The notes below the pieces were generated by a model, which saw only the letters and a list, made by a program, of their open reading frames with translations, searched no databases and was not told the DNA's origin. Below, one piece after another: positions 44,316-52,649 of a stretch of 64,000 bases of DNA (the stretch's first letter is position 1; each line of letters starts with the position of its first letter). Location of the stretch: assembly GCF_036206005.1 (NCBI RefSeq), contig NZ_CP108143.1, positions 3,548,001 to 3,612,000 of the forward strand, written 5' to 3'. The position numbers and the translations under genes are program-made. Source of the stretch: Streptomyces sp. NBC_00178. GTDB taxonomy: Bacteria > Actinomycetota > Actinomycetes > Streptomycetales > Streptomycetaceae.

Positions 44316-46724
44316 TCAGAGCCAGGAGTCCCAGATCCCGTACGCCGTCGACCGCGTCTCGACCTCGGCGCCAGAGGCGTCCATGCGTACGACGCGGTAG
44401 TAGTACAGGCCGAGCCGGTCCGCGTTCACCGTGGTGTCCATGTGGAACGAGGCTCCACCCGTCGCTCCCTCGGCCAGGGTGACGTAGGCGGCGGCAGCCG
44501 GGTCCCAGCGTTCCACGCGGTAGCTCGCGAACCGGGAGCAGTCCCCGAGGCCGGAGCTCGCCGAGCAGCCGACGTACAGCTCCGGGTACTGGTCCTCACG
44601 GACGTCCGTCTCCGTCCAGCCCGGGGGCCGGGTGTCGGGGAGGGAGACCGAGACCTCGGCGGGGTGGAGGACGTCGAGCGGGTTGTCGTCGTGCTGGAGC
44701 CGGTCGTCCGTGGCGGCCACCTTGTAGACGTGGGTGGCGCCGTCGGCGACCGTCGGGCAGAGGATCTCGGTCCCGGCCAGCGAGGTGCCCTTCCAGCAGT
44801 TCTGCTTCCAGACCGTCTCGCCGCTGTCCGGGTCCGTGACGCCCTGCCACACGTGGTAGCCGCGGACATCGGTGTCGGCGGGCGGTGTCCAGGTCAGCCG
44901 GACGCCGAGCGGGACGCGTTCCGCGGTCAGGTCCTTCACCGGGGCGGGACGCTGCGTGTCCGGGGTGGTCTCCGTGGCGGCCGGGCCCGGCTGCGAGACA
45001 TGGCCGTAGCGGTCGGTCGTCACGACCCGGTACTCGTACGTCGTCTCCGAGGCCCCCTGGACGTCCCAGCATCTGCCGTCGACCTGCTTCCGGGCCGACA
45101 AAGGGGCGTCGCCGCCCGTCCAGGTCCAGTACGTCTCCGGGTCCTCCAGCGGCTCGTCCCAGGGGGTGAACGGCTTGCACTTGTCCACGATGCGCGTCTC
45201 GCCGGTCGCGGTGTCGGTCCGGACGATCTTGTACGTGGGAAGCGGCGTCTCGTCGACCGTCCACGGGTCGACGCTGCTCCACGAGATCATCACGCCCTCG
45301 TCGAACCGGCCGGCGGTGGTCCGGAACGGGGCGATCGCCTCCGGCCGGTCGGCCATCCTCAGCGTGGTCTCCACCGGCGCGGCGGCGTTGCCGGCAGTGT
45401 CCACCGAGCGCACCGCGTAGCGGTAGCTGTCGGTGACGGCGGCCGACTGGCGGGGCACCACGTCGGTCTGCGTCGTGGTGCGCGTGGCCAGGGCGTCGAC
45501 GTAGCCGCCGGTCGCCGGGTCGTACTGGACCACCTCGTACGAAGCGGCTCCGGTCACGGGCGCCCACACCAGGTGCGGAACGCCCGACCGGTACTCCACG
45601 CGGACGTCCCCGACTGCGGGCGGCGGGGTGCGGTCCGAGGTGGTGAACGTCGTGGCGGCGGAGTACGCCGACCAGTTCCCGGCGGCGTCCCTGGCCCGGC
45701 CGCGGTAGGTGACCTTGCTGCCGTCGGCCGGCTGGCCGGTGTCGCAGATCGCGCCCTTGGCACCGGAGTAGACCGTGTTCCAGCGGTTCTGGGCGACGTC
45801 GAGCCTCTGCATCTCGTACAGGACGATGTCGGCGGCGTTCGCGGCGGTGGTGATAAGCTCCGGGGCCGCGTAGGGCTGGTCGGACGGGCACCCGTCCATT
45901 TCGAGGAACGGTGCGGCGGGCGGCGTCCTGTCGACGGTGGTGACGGGGAGGTCGGCGGTGCCGCCCGATGCGTTGCCCGCCTTGTCGACGGCGCGCACCT
46001 CGTAGTAGTAGACGGCCCCGGTCTTCGGCAGGGTGCTGTCGGTGTACGAGATCCCGGTGGCCGTGGCGAGCTGCTTGCTGCCGTACGACGCGCCCTTCAG
46101 CCGCCGGTAGACCCGGTAACCCGCGAGGTCCATCTCCTTGTTCTTCGACCAGGTGAGCCTGCCGGCACCGGTGGCGGTGTCACGGCTGACGGTCATGCCC
46201 GTCGGGGTGAGCGGCTTGACCCTGTCGACGTCGGCCGAGGTCCGCGGGGCGTAGCCGAACTTCACGTTCGCGGTGCCCGTCCAGTTCACGAAGTCGACGC
46301 GGAGCGTGTGCCTGCCGCTGGGGACGGTCACGTTGACCGTCTTCCTGACCGTGGCGGAGACGTTCTTCCACAGGTCGACCTTGCGTACGTTGTCGACGTA
46401 GACGCGTACGCCGTCCTGAGCGGACGCCGTGAAGCTGAACGGGCCGCCGGAGCCGAAGTCGCGCGCGACCGACCAGCGCACTCCGAAGTTGTTGGACGGT
46501 ACGCCGGAGACGGGTGCACCCGTGCCCCAGTTCTGGTCGATCGCGGAGTCGCAGTCCGTCTTCTTCGGCGTGCCCGCGAACGTCGTGTTCGCGAAGAACT
46601 GCCGTGTGAACGTCGGAGAAGCGCAGCTCACCACCGCGGAGGCGGGTGCGGCGGTGGCGTAGAGGACTCCGCCTGCCGTGGCCAGGACCAGGGCGGTGGC
46701 GGTGGTGCGTCTGGCGGGGTTCAT
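44316..46724 (-). CDS. Large secreted PA14/fibronectin-III protein
   Basis: This 802-residue protein has a signal peptide (MNPARRTTATALVLATAGGV to APASAV). A PA14-like domain follows near residues 30-160 (RQFFANTTFAGTP, VRVYVDNVRKVDLW), then about six fibronectin-III-like domains with SRDTATGAGRLTWSKNKEMD-type strands. No catalytic domain is seen. Such proteins are extracellular or wall-associated adhesins or carbohydrate binders. AAGGA 4 nt upstream supports ATG 46724; the longer frame is not a better fit. It is upstream of nothing obviously linked and ends at 44316. Confidence 0.85.
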   Translation of the reverse strand: MNPARRTTATALVLATAGGVLYATAAPASAVVSCASPTFTRQFFANTTFAGTPKKTDCDSAIDQNWGTGAPVSGVPSNNFGVRWSVARDFGSGGPFSFTASAQDGVRVYVDNVRKVDLWKNVSATVRKTVNVTVPSGRHTLRVDFVNWTGTANVKFGYAPRTSADVDRVKPLTPTGMTVSRDTATGAGRLTWSKNKEMDLAGYRVYRRLKGASYGSKQLATATGISYTDSTLPKTGAVYYYEVRAVDKAGNASGGTADLPVTTVDRTPPAAPFLEMDGCPSDQPYAAPELITTAANAADIVLYEMQRLDVAQNRWNTVYSGAKGAICDTGQPADGSKVTYRGRARDAAGNWSAYSAATTFTTSDRTPPPAVGDVRVEYRSGVPHLVWAPVTGAASYEVVQYDPATGGYVDALATRTTTQTDVVPRQSAAVTDSYRYAVRSVDTAGNAAAPVETTLRMADRPEAIAPFRTTAGRFDEGVMISWSSVDPWTVDETPLPTYKIVRTDTATGETRIVDKCKPFTPWDEPLEDPETYWTWTGGDAPLSARKQVDGRCWDVQGASETTYEYRVVTTDRYGHVSQPGPAATETTPDTQRPAPVKDLTAERVPLGVRLTWTPPADTDVRGYHVWQGVTDPDSGETVWKQNCWKGTSLAGTEILCPTVADGATHVYKVAATDDRLQHDDNPLDVLHPAEVSVSLPDTRPPGWTETDVREDQYPELYVGCSASSGLGDCSRFASYRVERWDPAAAAYVTLAEGATGGASFHMDTTVNADRLGLYYYRVVRMDASGAEVETRSTAYGIWDSWL

Positions 46725-46918
46725 CAGGTCCTTCGGTGGTGTGCGGCGACGGATGTCGATCAGGCGTCGCCGAACAGGACTCACACCCACTGCAATTGGT
46801 TGTACGAGCCCCGACGGCCGGCTCATGAGGGTTCCTCGTGGCCGCCGGCAGGGGCGGGGGCGGGGGCGGCACAGGGGTGGGGGCAGGGTCGGCACCGGGG
46901 TGGGCGACCCCGCTCACC

Positions 46919-47683
46919 TCACCTCACGGGGAACCCGCAGACGTATCCCTGCTCCCTGAGCCAGGGCAGTACCTCGCCCAGAGCGTCCAGTGTCTGGGAG
47001 CGATCGCCGCCCGCGTCGTGGAAGAGGATCGTGGGGCCGTCGGCGATCTCACGCTTGACGGTGGCGACCATGACGTCCGAACCGGGGCGCTCGAAGTCCT
47101 TGGTGTCGACGTTCCAGCCCAGGGGCCGCATCCCGTGCGATGCGGCGAGCTTTCGGCTGTACGGGGTGAAGGCGCCGCCCGGGGCCCGGTAGTACTGGGG
47201 CCGTACGCCGCCGGACGCCTTGATGATCATGCGTTCGGCGTCCAGGATCTGCTGCGACTGGTACGCCTCGGGCTTGGTGTCCATGGTGGTGTCGTGCGAG
47301 ACCGTGTGGTTGCACAGCCGGTGCCCGCCCGCGACGACCGCCTTGACGAGGCCGGGATACGCCTGGGCCTGTGTGCCGACCATGCAGAAGGTGGCCTTCA
47401 CGCCGTTGTCCTTCAGCAGTTGGAGCACCTGCGGGGTCCAGGACGGGTCCGGTCCGTCGTCGATGGTGATGTTGACGCCCCGCGGGCCGCGGTCCGAGGC
47501 GTGCGCGATGTCCATCGCCACCTCGGCCACCCGGGTGTCCGGAGCCGATTCACGCGCCTGCGGCGGTCCTGCGACCTGTTCGGCCTGCGCGGTCCACACC
47601 GAGGCGGCAGCGGCCAGCACGGTCACCCCGAGTGCCGCTGCGAGAAGCCTGCCGTTCCATCCCCTCTCCTTGTGCCGTGCCAT
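46919..47683 (-). CDS. Secreted polysaccharide deacetylase (NodB-like)
   Basis: This 254-residue protein has an N-terminal signal/anchor (RLLAAALGVTVLAAAASVWT) and a NodB domain with ITIDDGPDPSW (catalytic Asp pair), HTVSHDTTM (metal His pair), RAPGGAFTPY and ILFHDAGGD. It is expected to deacetylate N-acetylglucosamine polymers such as peptidoglycan or chitin outside the cell. The 573-residue frame upstream is an artefact. The ATG at 47683 follows GGGGCGGGGA and begins a normal signal peptide. Confidence 0.92.
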   Translation of the reverse strand: MARHKERGWNGRLLAAALGVTVLAAAASVWTAQAEQVAGPPQARESAPDTRVAEVAMDIAHASDRGPRGVNITIDDGPDPSWTPQVLQLLKDNGVKATFCMVGTQAQAYPGLVKAVVAGGHRLCNHTVSHDTTMDTKPEAYQSQQILDAERMIIKASGGVRPQYYRAPGGAFTPYSRKLAASHGMRPLGWNVDTKDFERPGSDVMVATVKREIADGPTILFHDAGGDRSQTLDALGEVLPWLREQGYVCGFPVR

Positions 47684-48050
47684 GTCCCCGCCCCTTTGCC
47701 GTCTCCGCCGATGCCGTGCACCCATGAAGACACACGAACGGCGCTGCGGGCTCCCTCTGTTACGGGTCCCGGACGATTCCACAGGAGGGCGGCGACAAAC
47801 ACAGGGATTCCGCGACGGACGCGAGGCGCGAAGGGGCGGCGGACGTACTCCGACCTGCGGTTGCGGGCCGGACGGGGGCGGCGGACACCCTGCGGCCCGT
47901 GCTCGGCGCCATCGGGTTCCCGCCGCACCCCCACCGGCCGCGCGTCCCTGGCCCCCGGACGCCCGGGCTGCCGCGTACGCCGGGGCCTGCATGTCCCGGG
48001 CCGGGACGCCCCACCGGCCAGCGCGTCCCGGGCCTCCGGACGCTCCCGGG
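47684..48050. other. Intergenic region, no gene seen
   Basis: About 370 GC-rich bp with loosely repetitive GGGCC/CCGGG motifs. No frame is supported. Confidence 0.45.
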
Positions 48051-48437
48051 CTACCGCAGCGCGTATGCCGCGGCCTGCGCGAGCGTGCTCGCCGCCTCGG
48101 ACCGCTCCGCCTTCGTCGATTTCCTGTCCGCGAGCACCTTGGCAGCGGCGGTGAGGACCTTCTTGGCGGGCCTGCGCGGTGTGGTCTGAGCCAGGGCACT
48201 GGCCGCGGCGCTCTTCTCGGCCTTCGACCGCTTCTCGGCCCGGACCGTCCTGCCGGCGTCCGAGGCCGGTTGGGCTGTGGTCGCCTTCGCCCCGCCCTTG
48301 CCCGCCTTGCCGGGGGTCTGGGACAGCGCGCTCGCAGCGGCCCTCCTGCTGCTCTTGGACGCGCCGCCCTTGGCGGCCCGGCCCGCCGCCGAGGCGGCCT
48401 TCGGGTGGGTGGTGCCGGATGCCTTCGTCTTCGCCAT
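48051..48437 (-). CDS. Ala/Lys-rich basic protein with internal repeats
   Basis: The 128-residue protein is highly basic and alanine-rich, with three related units: AAASALSQTPGKAG, AAASALAQTTPRRP and EAASTLAQAAAYA. The first half reads KASGTTHPKAASAAGRAAKG. It resembles histone-H1-like or HU-tail-like nucleoid proteins. GGGAG 6 nt upstream supports the start. DNA binding is inference, and no globular domain is visible. Confidence 0.75.
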   Translation of the reverse strand: MAKTKASGTTHPKAASAAGRAAKGGASKSSRRAAASALSQTPGKAGKGGAKATTAQPASDAGRTVRAEKRSKAEKSAAASALAQTTPRRPAKKVLTAAAKVLADRKSTKAERSEAASTLAQAAAYALR

Positions 48438-48645
48438 GGCGCTCTCCCTGCTCGTCCGTAGGTTCGTTCGTGCCCCTCGGGTACCCGAACTTCCCTGCGT
48501 GCAACGGCTGTAGGGAGATTTCCGGAGTCGCGGGCACCGCGGCTCCCCGGTACGGGCTCCCGCCCGCCCTGTGGACCACCGTGCTGCGCGGCCGGCGCCA
48601 GCCGCGCCGGGCGCCGATCTCCGTGGAGCACCCCACCCATGCGGA

Positions 48646-48675
48646 AAGCCCGGCCGGGAGAACCCGGCCGGGCTT
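48646..48675 (-). terminator. Hairpin terminator
   Basis: A perfect 13-bp inverted repeat (48646-48658 with 48663-48675) has a 4-nt loop, about 115 bp past the stop at 48790. Confidence 0.8.
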
Positions 48676-48789
48676 CCTGCTGTGGCGCATGACAGCCCGT
48701 GGAGGACCGACGGATGTCACCGAGCGTTCCCGCCCGGCCGACTACGGAACGGCTCGCACCTCCGGGGGGGTCCCCCGGCGGGCGGCAGG

Positions 48790-49389
48790 TCAGATCGTCG
48801 GGGTGTCGTCGACGATCTCCTGATGCGGCTCGACGATGAACTTCCAGCCCTCGCTGGGCTCCAGGAAACGCACGCGGGTCGGGTAGATGTCCAGGGCGCG
48901 GCGGTCGCGGTTCTGGCTGCCGTTGTTCTTCCGCCCCCGGGCCGGCTCCTCGTAGAGGTCGACCTTGACGTCCGGCACCGCGACGGCTTCCTCGCTCCAG
49001 CGCTGGACGACTCCCGCGCCGAAGGCGTCCCGCGCGGCGGAGTAGAGCGAGTCCAGCGATTCCTTGGTGCCGTTCGGTACGAAAAGGGCGAGGTTGAGGA
49101 GGACGCCGGCGCTCTGCAGGACCTCGATCTCCTGCCCTGCCCCGTCGGCGATCCAGATGCCGGCCTCTTCGGTGTTGTCCGGGAGGACGTGAACCGTGTC
49201 GCCGAAGACCGTCCTCGCGACGAAGGAACCGCCCTCGAAATTCTTGCCCGGCTCCGTGAGGAAAGCCGGGGCGTAGCAGTCGAGAGGAAGGCCTTCCGTC
49301 CCCGCCGAGACGAAGATGCCATCCTGCAGGCCCAGGCCCGAAATCTCCTCGGCCGTCAGACGCCGAGCCGTAACCTTCTCGGTATTCAC
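48790..49389 (-). CDS. Hypothetical protein
   Basis: This 199-residue soluble protein (GTG start, MNTEKVTARRLTAEEISGLG) has no domain I recognise. It is acidic and shows beta-rich stretches such as GGSFVARTVFGDTVHVLPDN and a C-terminal FIVEPHQEIVDDTPTI. AAGGGGA 5 nt upstream supports the start, and codon use is typical of the organism. Upstream DNA is AT-rich. Function unknown. Confidence 0.7.
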   Translation of the reverse strand: MNTEKVTARRLTAEEISGLGLQDGIFVSAGTEGLPLDCYAPAFLTEPGKNFEGGSFVARTVFGDTVHVLPDNTEEAGIWIADGAGQEIEVLQSAGVLLNLALFVPNGTKESLDSLYSAARDAFGAGVVQRWSEEAVAVPDVKVDLYEEPARGRKNNGSQNRDRRALDIYPTRVRFLEPSEGWKFIVEPHQEIVDDTPTI

Positions 49390-50027
49390 GCCGTTCCCCT
49401 TTTAATTGTGACGTCCGGTGAATGCGTTAATACTCTACCACGCAAAGGATCACCCCCTTCCCATTACGTGCACCCCGGCCCCTGCGACGCTTCCGGCCGA
49501 TCGAGCGACCGAAACCTCCAGGGTGAGCACCGGACAACCCCCCTGCACCGTGGGCGAGTCGGACCTCGCGGGGCCCCGTGCGCCAGCACCCGGGAAAGGG
49601 CATCCGTATTCACGCTCCATTTCAAGTGAAAGGGCGCGAAAACCCATCTCGCCCCCGCTCGCGGGAACCCCTCCCGTCTGCCACCGATTATGGGCGACGG
49701 ACTCGCCCTACCTCGACCGAACGACAGGGAACGGAACCTCCGGATAATCTCCGGCCGATACCTCTCACAAAATAAGGATGTGGGGCATTTTCCGGTTCGG
49801 CGAATATTTACCGAATGCGCACGGCGGCACGCACGGCGACCTCATGAAGAGCGACGGAATTCACGTTCGTTCATTACTCCGTCATACGGCGGCGCAGGCG
49901 CAGGACGGACATGGCCCCTCCCTCGAGGTGTGCCCGTGTCGACGGGCGTCGTGGGCACGCTAGTACGCGGCACCGACAACTCCCCGCCCAGGCACCTCGT
50001 ATGAGCCCCCGACGCGTACGGCGAAGG
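49390..50027. other. Intergenic region with lower GC
   Basis: About 640 bp whose central part (49730-49880) is AT-richer. No frame is convincing. It probably contains the promoter of the gene ending at 48790. Confidence 0.45.
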
Positions 50028-51605
50028 TCACGGCGGCGCCGCGCCGCGCTCCTTCGCCTGGGTGAGGACCTCGTCCAGGTCCTTCAGCCGGTCGAGGCCC
50101 TTCACCGCGCGGGCCGTGCGGTGGTTGGAGGAGAGGCGGGTGCGGTGGCGGTCCATGAAGGCCCAGTAGCCCGTGGTGTAGGGGCACGCCCGGTCGCCCG
50201 TGCGCTCGGTGGGGCGGTAGGCGCACGGCCCGCAGAGGTCACTCATCCTGTGGATGTAGGCGCCGCCGGAGGTGTAGGGCTTGGTCGTCATCAGCCCGCC
50301 GTCGGCGTACTGGGACATGCCCACGACGTTGGGCAGCATCACCCAGTCGTAGCCGTCGACGAAGCAGCGGTGGAACCAGTCCGTGACCGCGGCCGGGTCC
50401 CAGCCGTCCTGGAGTGCACGGCTGCCCAGCACCATCAGCCGGGGGATGTGGTGGGTCCAGCCGGTGTCCCGGACCTGGGCGAGCACCGTGGAGAGGCAGT
50501 TGGCCGTGACCGCGTCCGCGTCGAGCTCCAGGAACCAGTCGGGCACCGGGGCGGTGTGACGCAGGGCGTTGCGGGTGCGGTAGTCCTCGCCGAAGTGCCA
50601 GTAGAGGTGCCAGACGTACTCGCGCCAGCCGGAGATCTGCCGTACGAACCCCTCGACGCTGTTCAGGGGCGCGTTGCCGCTCCGGTAGGCCCGCTCGGCG
50701 CGGTCGACGCATTCGGCGGGGTCGAGGAGGCCGAGGTTCATGGGCGCGGACAGCAGACTGTGGCTCATCACCGGGTCGGCCGCGAGCATGGCGTCCTCGT
50801 AGCGGCCGAAGTCCTCCAGCCGGTGCGTGACGAAGTGGCGGAGCGCCGACATCGCCTCGCGCCGGGTGGCGGGGAAGCGGCGCGGGCCGTCCCTGCCGAC
50901 GAAGCCGACCTCCCCGTCGCGCTCCCACCGGTCGAGGTCGCGGCGCACCTCGTCGTCGATGTCGTCCTCGTGCGGCTGCCACGCCGCCCGGACGTCGAGG
51001 GTGTCCTGCCCCCGGGGCGGTGGCTCCCGGTTGTCGTGGTCGAGGTTCCAGGTGCCGCCCGCCGGTTCGCCGCCCTCCATCAGCAGGTCGTGGCGCTCCC
51101 GTACCCAGCGGTAGAAGCCCTCCAGACGCAGGCTCCGCCCGCCGCCGTGGCCCGCCCATTGCTCGAAGTCGTCCCGCGCCACGAGGAATCCCCTCGCGGG
51201 CAGGATCTCGATGTCGTCGTACGCGCCGAGGAAGGCGAGCGCCGCGCGGGAGGTGGGGTGGCAGACGGTCAGCCGGCCACCGGAGGACCGCTCCGCCGTG
51301 CCGTCGGTGTCCGCCTCGCGAGCGGCACGCGGCCGCCGGGCCGCGCCGATCCCCACGGCCCGCTCCAGCCCTTCGGCGTACGTCTCCGCCCGGATGTAGG
51401 TGACCCGGTCGCCGAGTTCGGCGGCTCGGTGGCGCATGGCCGACAGGACGAGATGGGCCTTGGCGCGGTGGAAACGGCGTCGGCGCAGTACCGAGCGCGC
51501 CTCGATCATGACCACGGGGGCGTGGGCGTCGGGGCCGCCGTGGCGGGGGTCGAGGAAGTGCGGGCCGAGCTGGTCCCCGAAGATCCAGTGGGGGCGTGGC
51601 GCCAT
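50028..51605 (-). CDS. Fe-S bacterial cryptochrome/photolyase (PhrB type)
   Basis: This 525-residue protein belongs to the deoxyribodipyrimidine-photolyase-related family that binds FAD and a [4Fe-4S] cluster. It starts MAPRPHWIFGDQLGPHFLD. Four cysteines show the exact spacing of Agrobacterium PhrB: one in VTANCLST, then 88 residues later CGPC, then 12 residues to ACPYTT. The family repairs (6-4) photoproducts or acts as a light sensor. Longer frames upstream are rejected because GAGAGG lies before this ATG and the MAPRPHWIFGDQ start is typical. Confidence 0.92.
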   Translation of the reverse strand: MAPRPHWIFGDQLGPHFLDPRHGGPDAHAPVVMIEARSVLRRRRFHRAKAHLVLSAMRHRAAELGDRVTYIRAETYAEGLERAVGIGAARRPRAAREADTDGTAERSSGGRLTVCHPTSRAALAFLGAYDDIEILPARGFLVARDDFEQWAGHGGGRSLRLEGFYRWVRERHDLLMEGGEPAGGTWNLDHDNREPPPRGQDTLDVRAAWQPHEDDIDDEVRRDLDRWERDGEVGFVGRDGPRRFPATRREAMSALRHFVTHRLEDFGRYEDAMLAADPVMSHSLLSAPMNLGLLDPAECVDRAERAYRSGNAPLNSVEGFVRQISGWREYVWHLYWHFGEDYRTRNALRHTAPVPDWFLELDADAVTANCLSTVLAQVRDTGWTHHIPRLMVLGSRALQDGWDPAAVTDWFHRCFVDGYDWVMLPNVVGMSQYADGGLMTTKPYTSGGAYIHRMSDLCGPCAYRPTERTGDRACPYTTGYWAFMDRHRTRLSSNHRTARAVKGLDRLKDLDEVLTQAKERGAAPP

Positions 51606-51939
51606 GGGTCCGCCTCTCACGGCCGGGGCCCCGCCGCACGGTACGCCGCCGGGTGACGGCCGGGCGGGACGCGGGTGCGGGCAGCCGCGGCGGACTCCGG
51701 GGCCGCGGCCCGGCGGTGCTCTCGCCGGGGCTCTCCGCCCGGCCGATGCTGCCAGCATCCACCTGCCGTACCGGGCCGACACTCCGCCGTCGTACCGGAC
51801 GATCGGCCGCCCCGAGGTGACGGCCGGCCCGGGGGCCTCGTCGTCCCGCCGCGCCGCACCTCCGCGGCGGCTGGACGTGCCCCCGGGCGCGCGCGTGATG
51901 ATGTGGGCCTGGACGACGGGCAGTTGACGTCACGAGGCG
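51606..51939. other. Upstream region of the photolyase, no gene seen
   Basis: About 330 bp of GC-rich sequence without a supported frame. It is a likely promoter region. Confidence 0.4.
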
Positions 51940-52105
51940 GTGGGGGAATTGGCGGACATGATCGCGCAGCTGCGGGACGAGCTCAGCCGCGCCATGGCGG
52001 CCGGCGAGGGTTCGGGTCTGCGGTTCAAGGCGGAGCGGTGGAGCTGGAGCTGACGGTCGGGTGGAGAGGAGTCGCGAGCCGTGGGTGAAGGTGCGGTTCT
52101 GGGTG
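51940..52105 (+). pseudogene. trypco2-like fragment with frameshifts
   Basis: The frame from GTG 51940 reads GELADMIAQLRDELSRAM, then GEGSGLRFKAE, a good match to my memory of the trypco2 domain (trypsin-coupled domain 2 of bacterial conflict systems). The expected VELELTVG continues in a second frame and VERSREPWVKVRFWV in a third, each shift explained by one missing G in a G-rich run (near 52035 and 52062). After RFWV similarity stops. It is either a decayed gene or a sequence with two base-call errors. Confidence 0.6.
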
Positions 52106-52251
52106 CCCCCGCCCTGTCGGTTCCGGCGCCGGACGCGCGGGCGGCGGCTGACGCGCTGGTCCGCGCCGCCGAGGGCGCCGGGCGCAATGTCGAGAGGGTC
52201 CGGCCGGCCTGGCTCGTCGCGGAGGCGGAGCGCCTGCGCGGACGCGCCTGA
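52081..52251 (+). CDS. Possible small protein after the trypco2 fragment
   Basis: A 56-residue frame starts at GTG 52081, 9 nt after GGAGAGGAG, and reads MGEGAVLGAPALSVPAP, then ADALVRAAEGAGRNVERVRP and a basic end. It overlaps the trypco2 fragment in another frame. It looks helical and has typical third-position GC, but no family is recognised. It may be real or an artefact of the decayed region. Confidence 0.3.
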   Translation: MGEGAVLGAPALSVPAPDARAAADALVRAAEGAGRNVERVRPAWLVAEAERLRGRA

Positions 52252-52301
52252 CGCGTACGGGCGGGACGGGGACGGGCCTGACGCGTACGGGCGGGACGGG
52301 G
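52247..52301. repeat. Two direct 25-bp repeats, 30-bp period
   Basis: CCTGACGCGTACGGGCGGGA plus CGGGG occurs at 52247 and again at 52277, followed by further GGGACGGG-like motifs. Confidence 0.8.
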
Positions 52302-52649
52302 TGGACGGGGACGGGCCGGACCGGGGGCGCGTACGGGCCGGAACGCGGGGCGGGTTCTAATCCCCCCCGTCCCGCCCGGGCCAGGTGTACGCTTTTCAGG
52401 TCCTGTCGTCTCCGATAGAGGTGGACGTTGCGCATCTGAGGTCCGCGAACATCGCGCGGTGCGGCCCCTGCCGTAGCCCGTCACGCCTGCGTCGGCTTTC
52501 TGCCGCCCGTGACCCCGCGTGGATGCGACCTCGGTGCATGAACCGTCCTCGTACGTCCCAAGGACCGCTCAGCCCCCTTCTCCGGCCGGTCGCCGCGTGT
52601 TGCTCGCATACGAATCCCCCGTTCACATGCTTGCGACTGCGAGGATCAC
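52302..52649. other. Long leader region of the ABC-F gene
   Basis: About 350 bp without a supported gene lead into the ABC-F start. Several ATG/GTG codons open frames that run into the gene, so a regulatory upstream peptide is conceivable but cannot be pinned down. A run of C at about 52361-52370 follows a G-rich stretch. Confidence 0.4.

Noticed and set aside
46919..48640. 573-codon extension of the polysaccharide deacetylase
   Set aside because: The upstream part is Arg/Pro/Gly-rich with no domain and overlaps another gene. A signal peptide begins at 47683.
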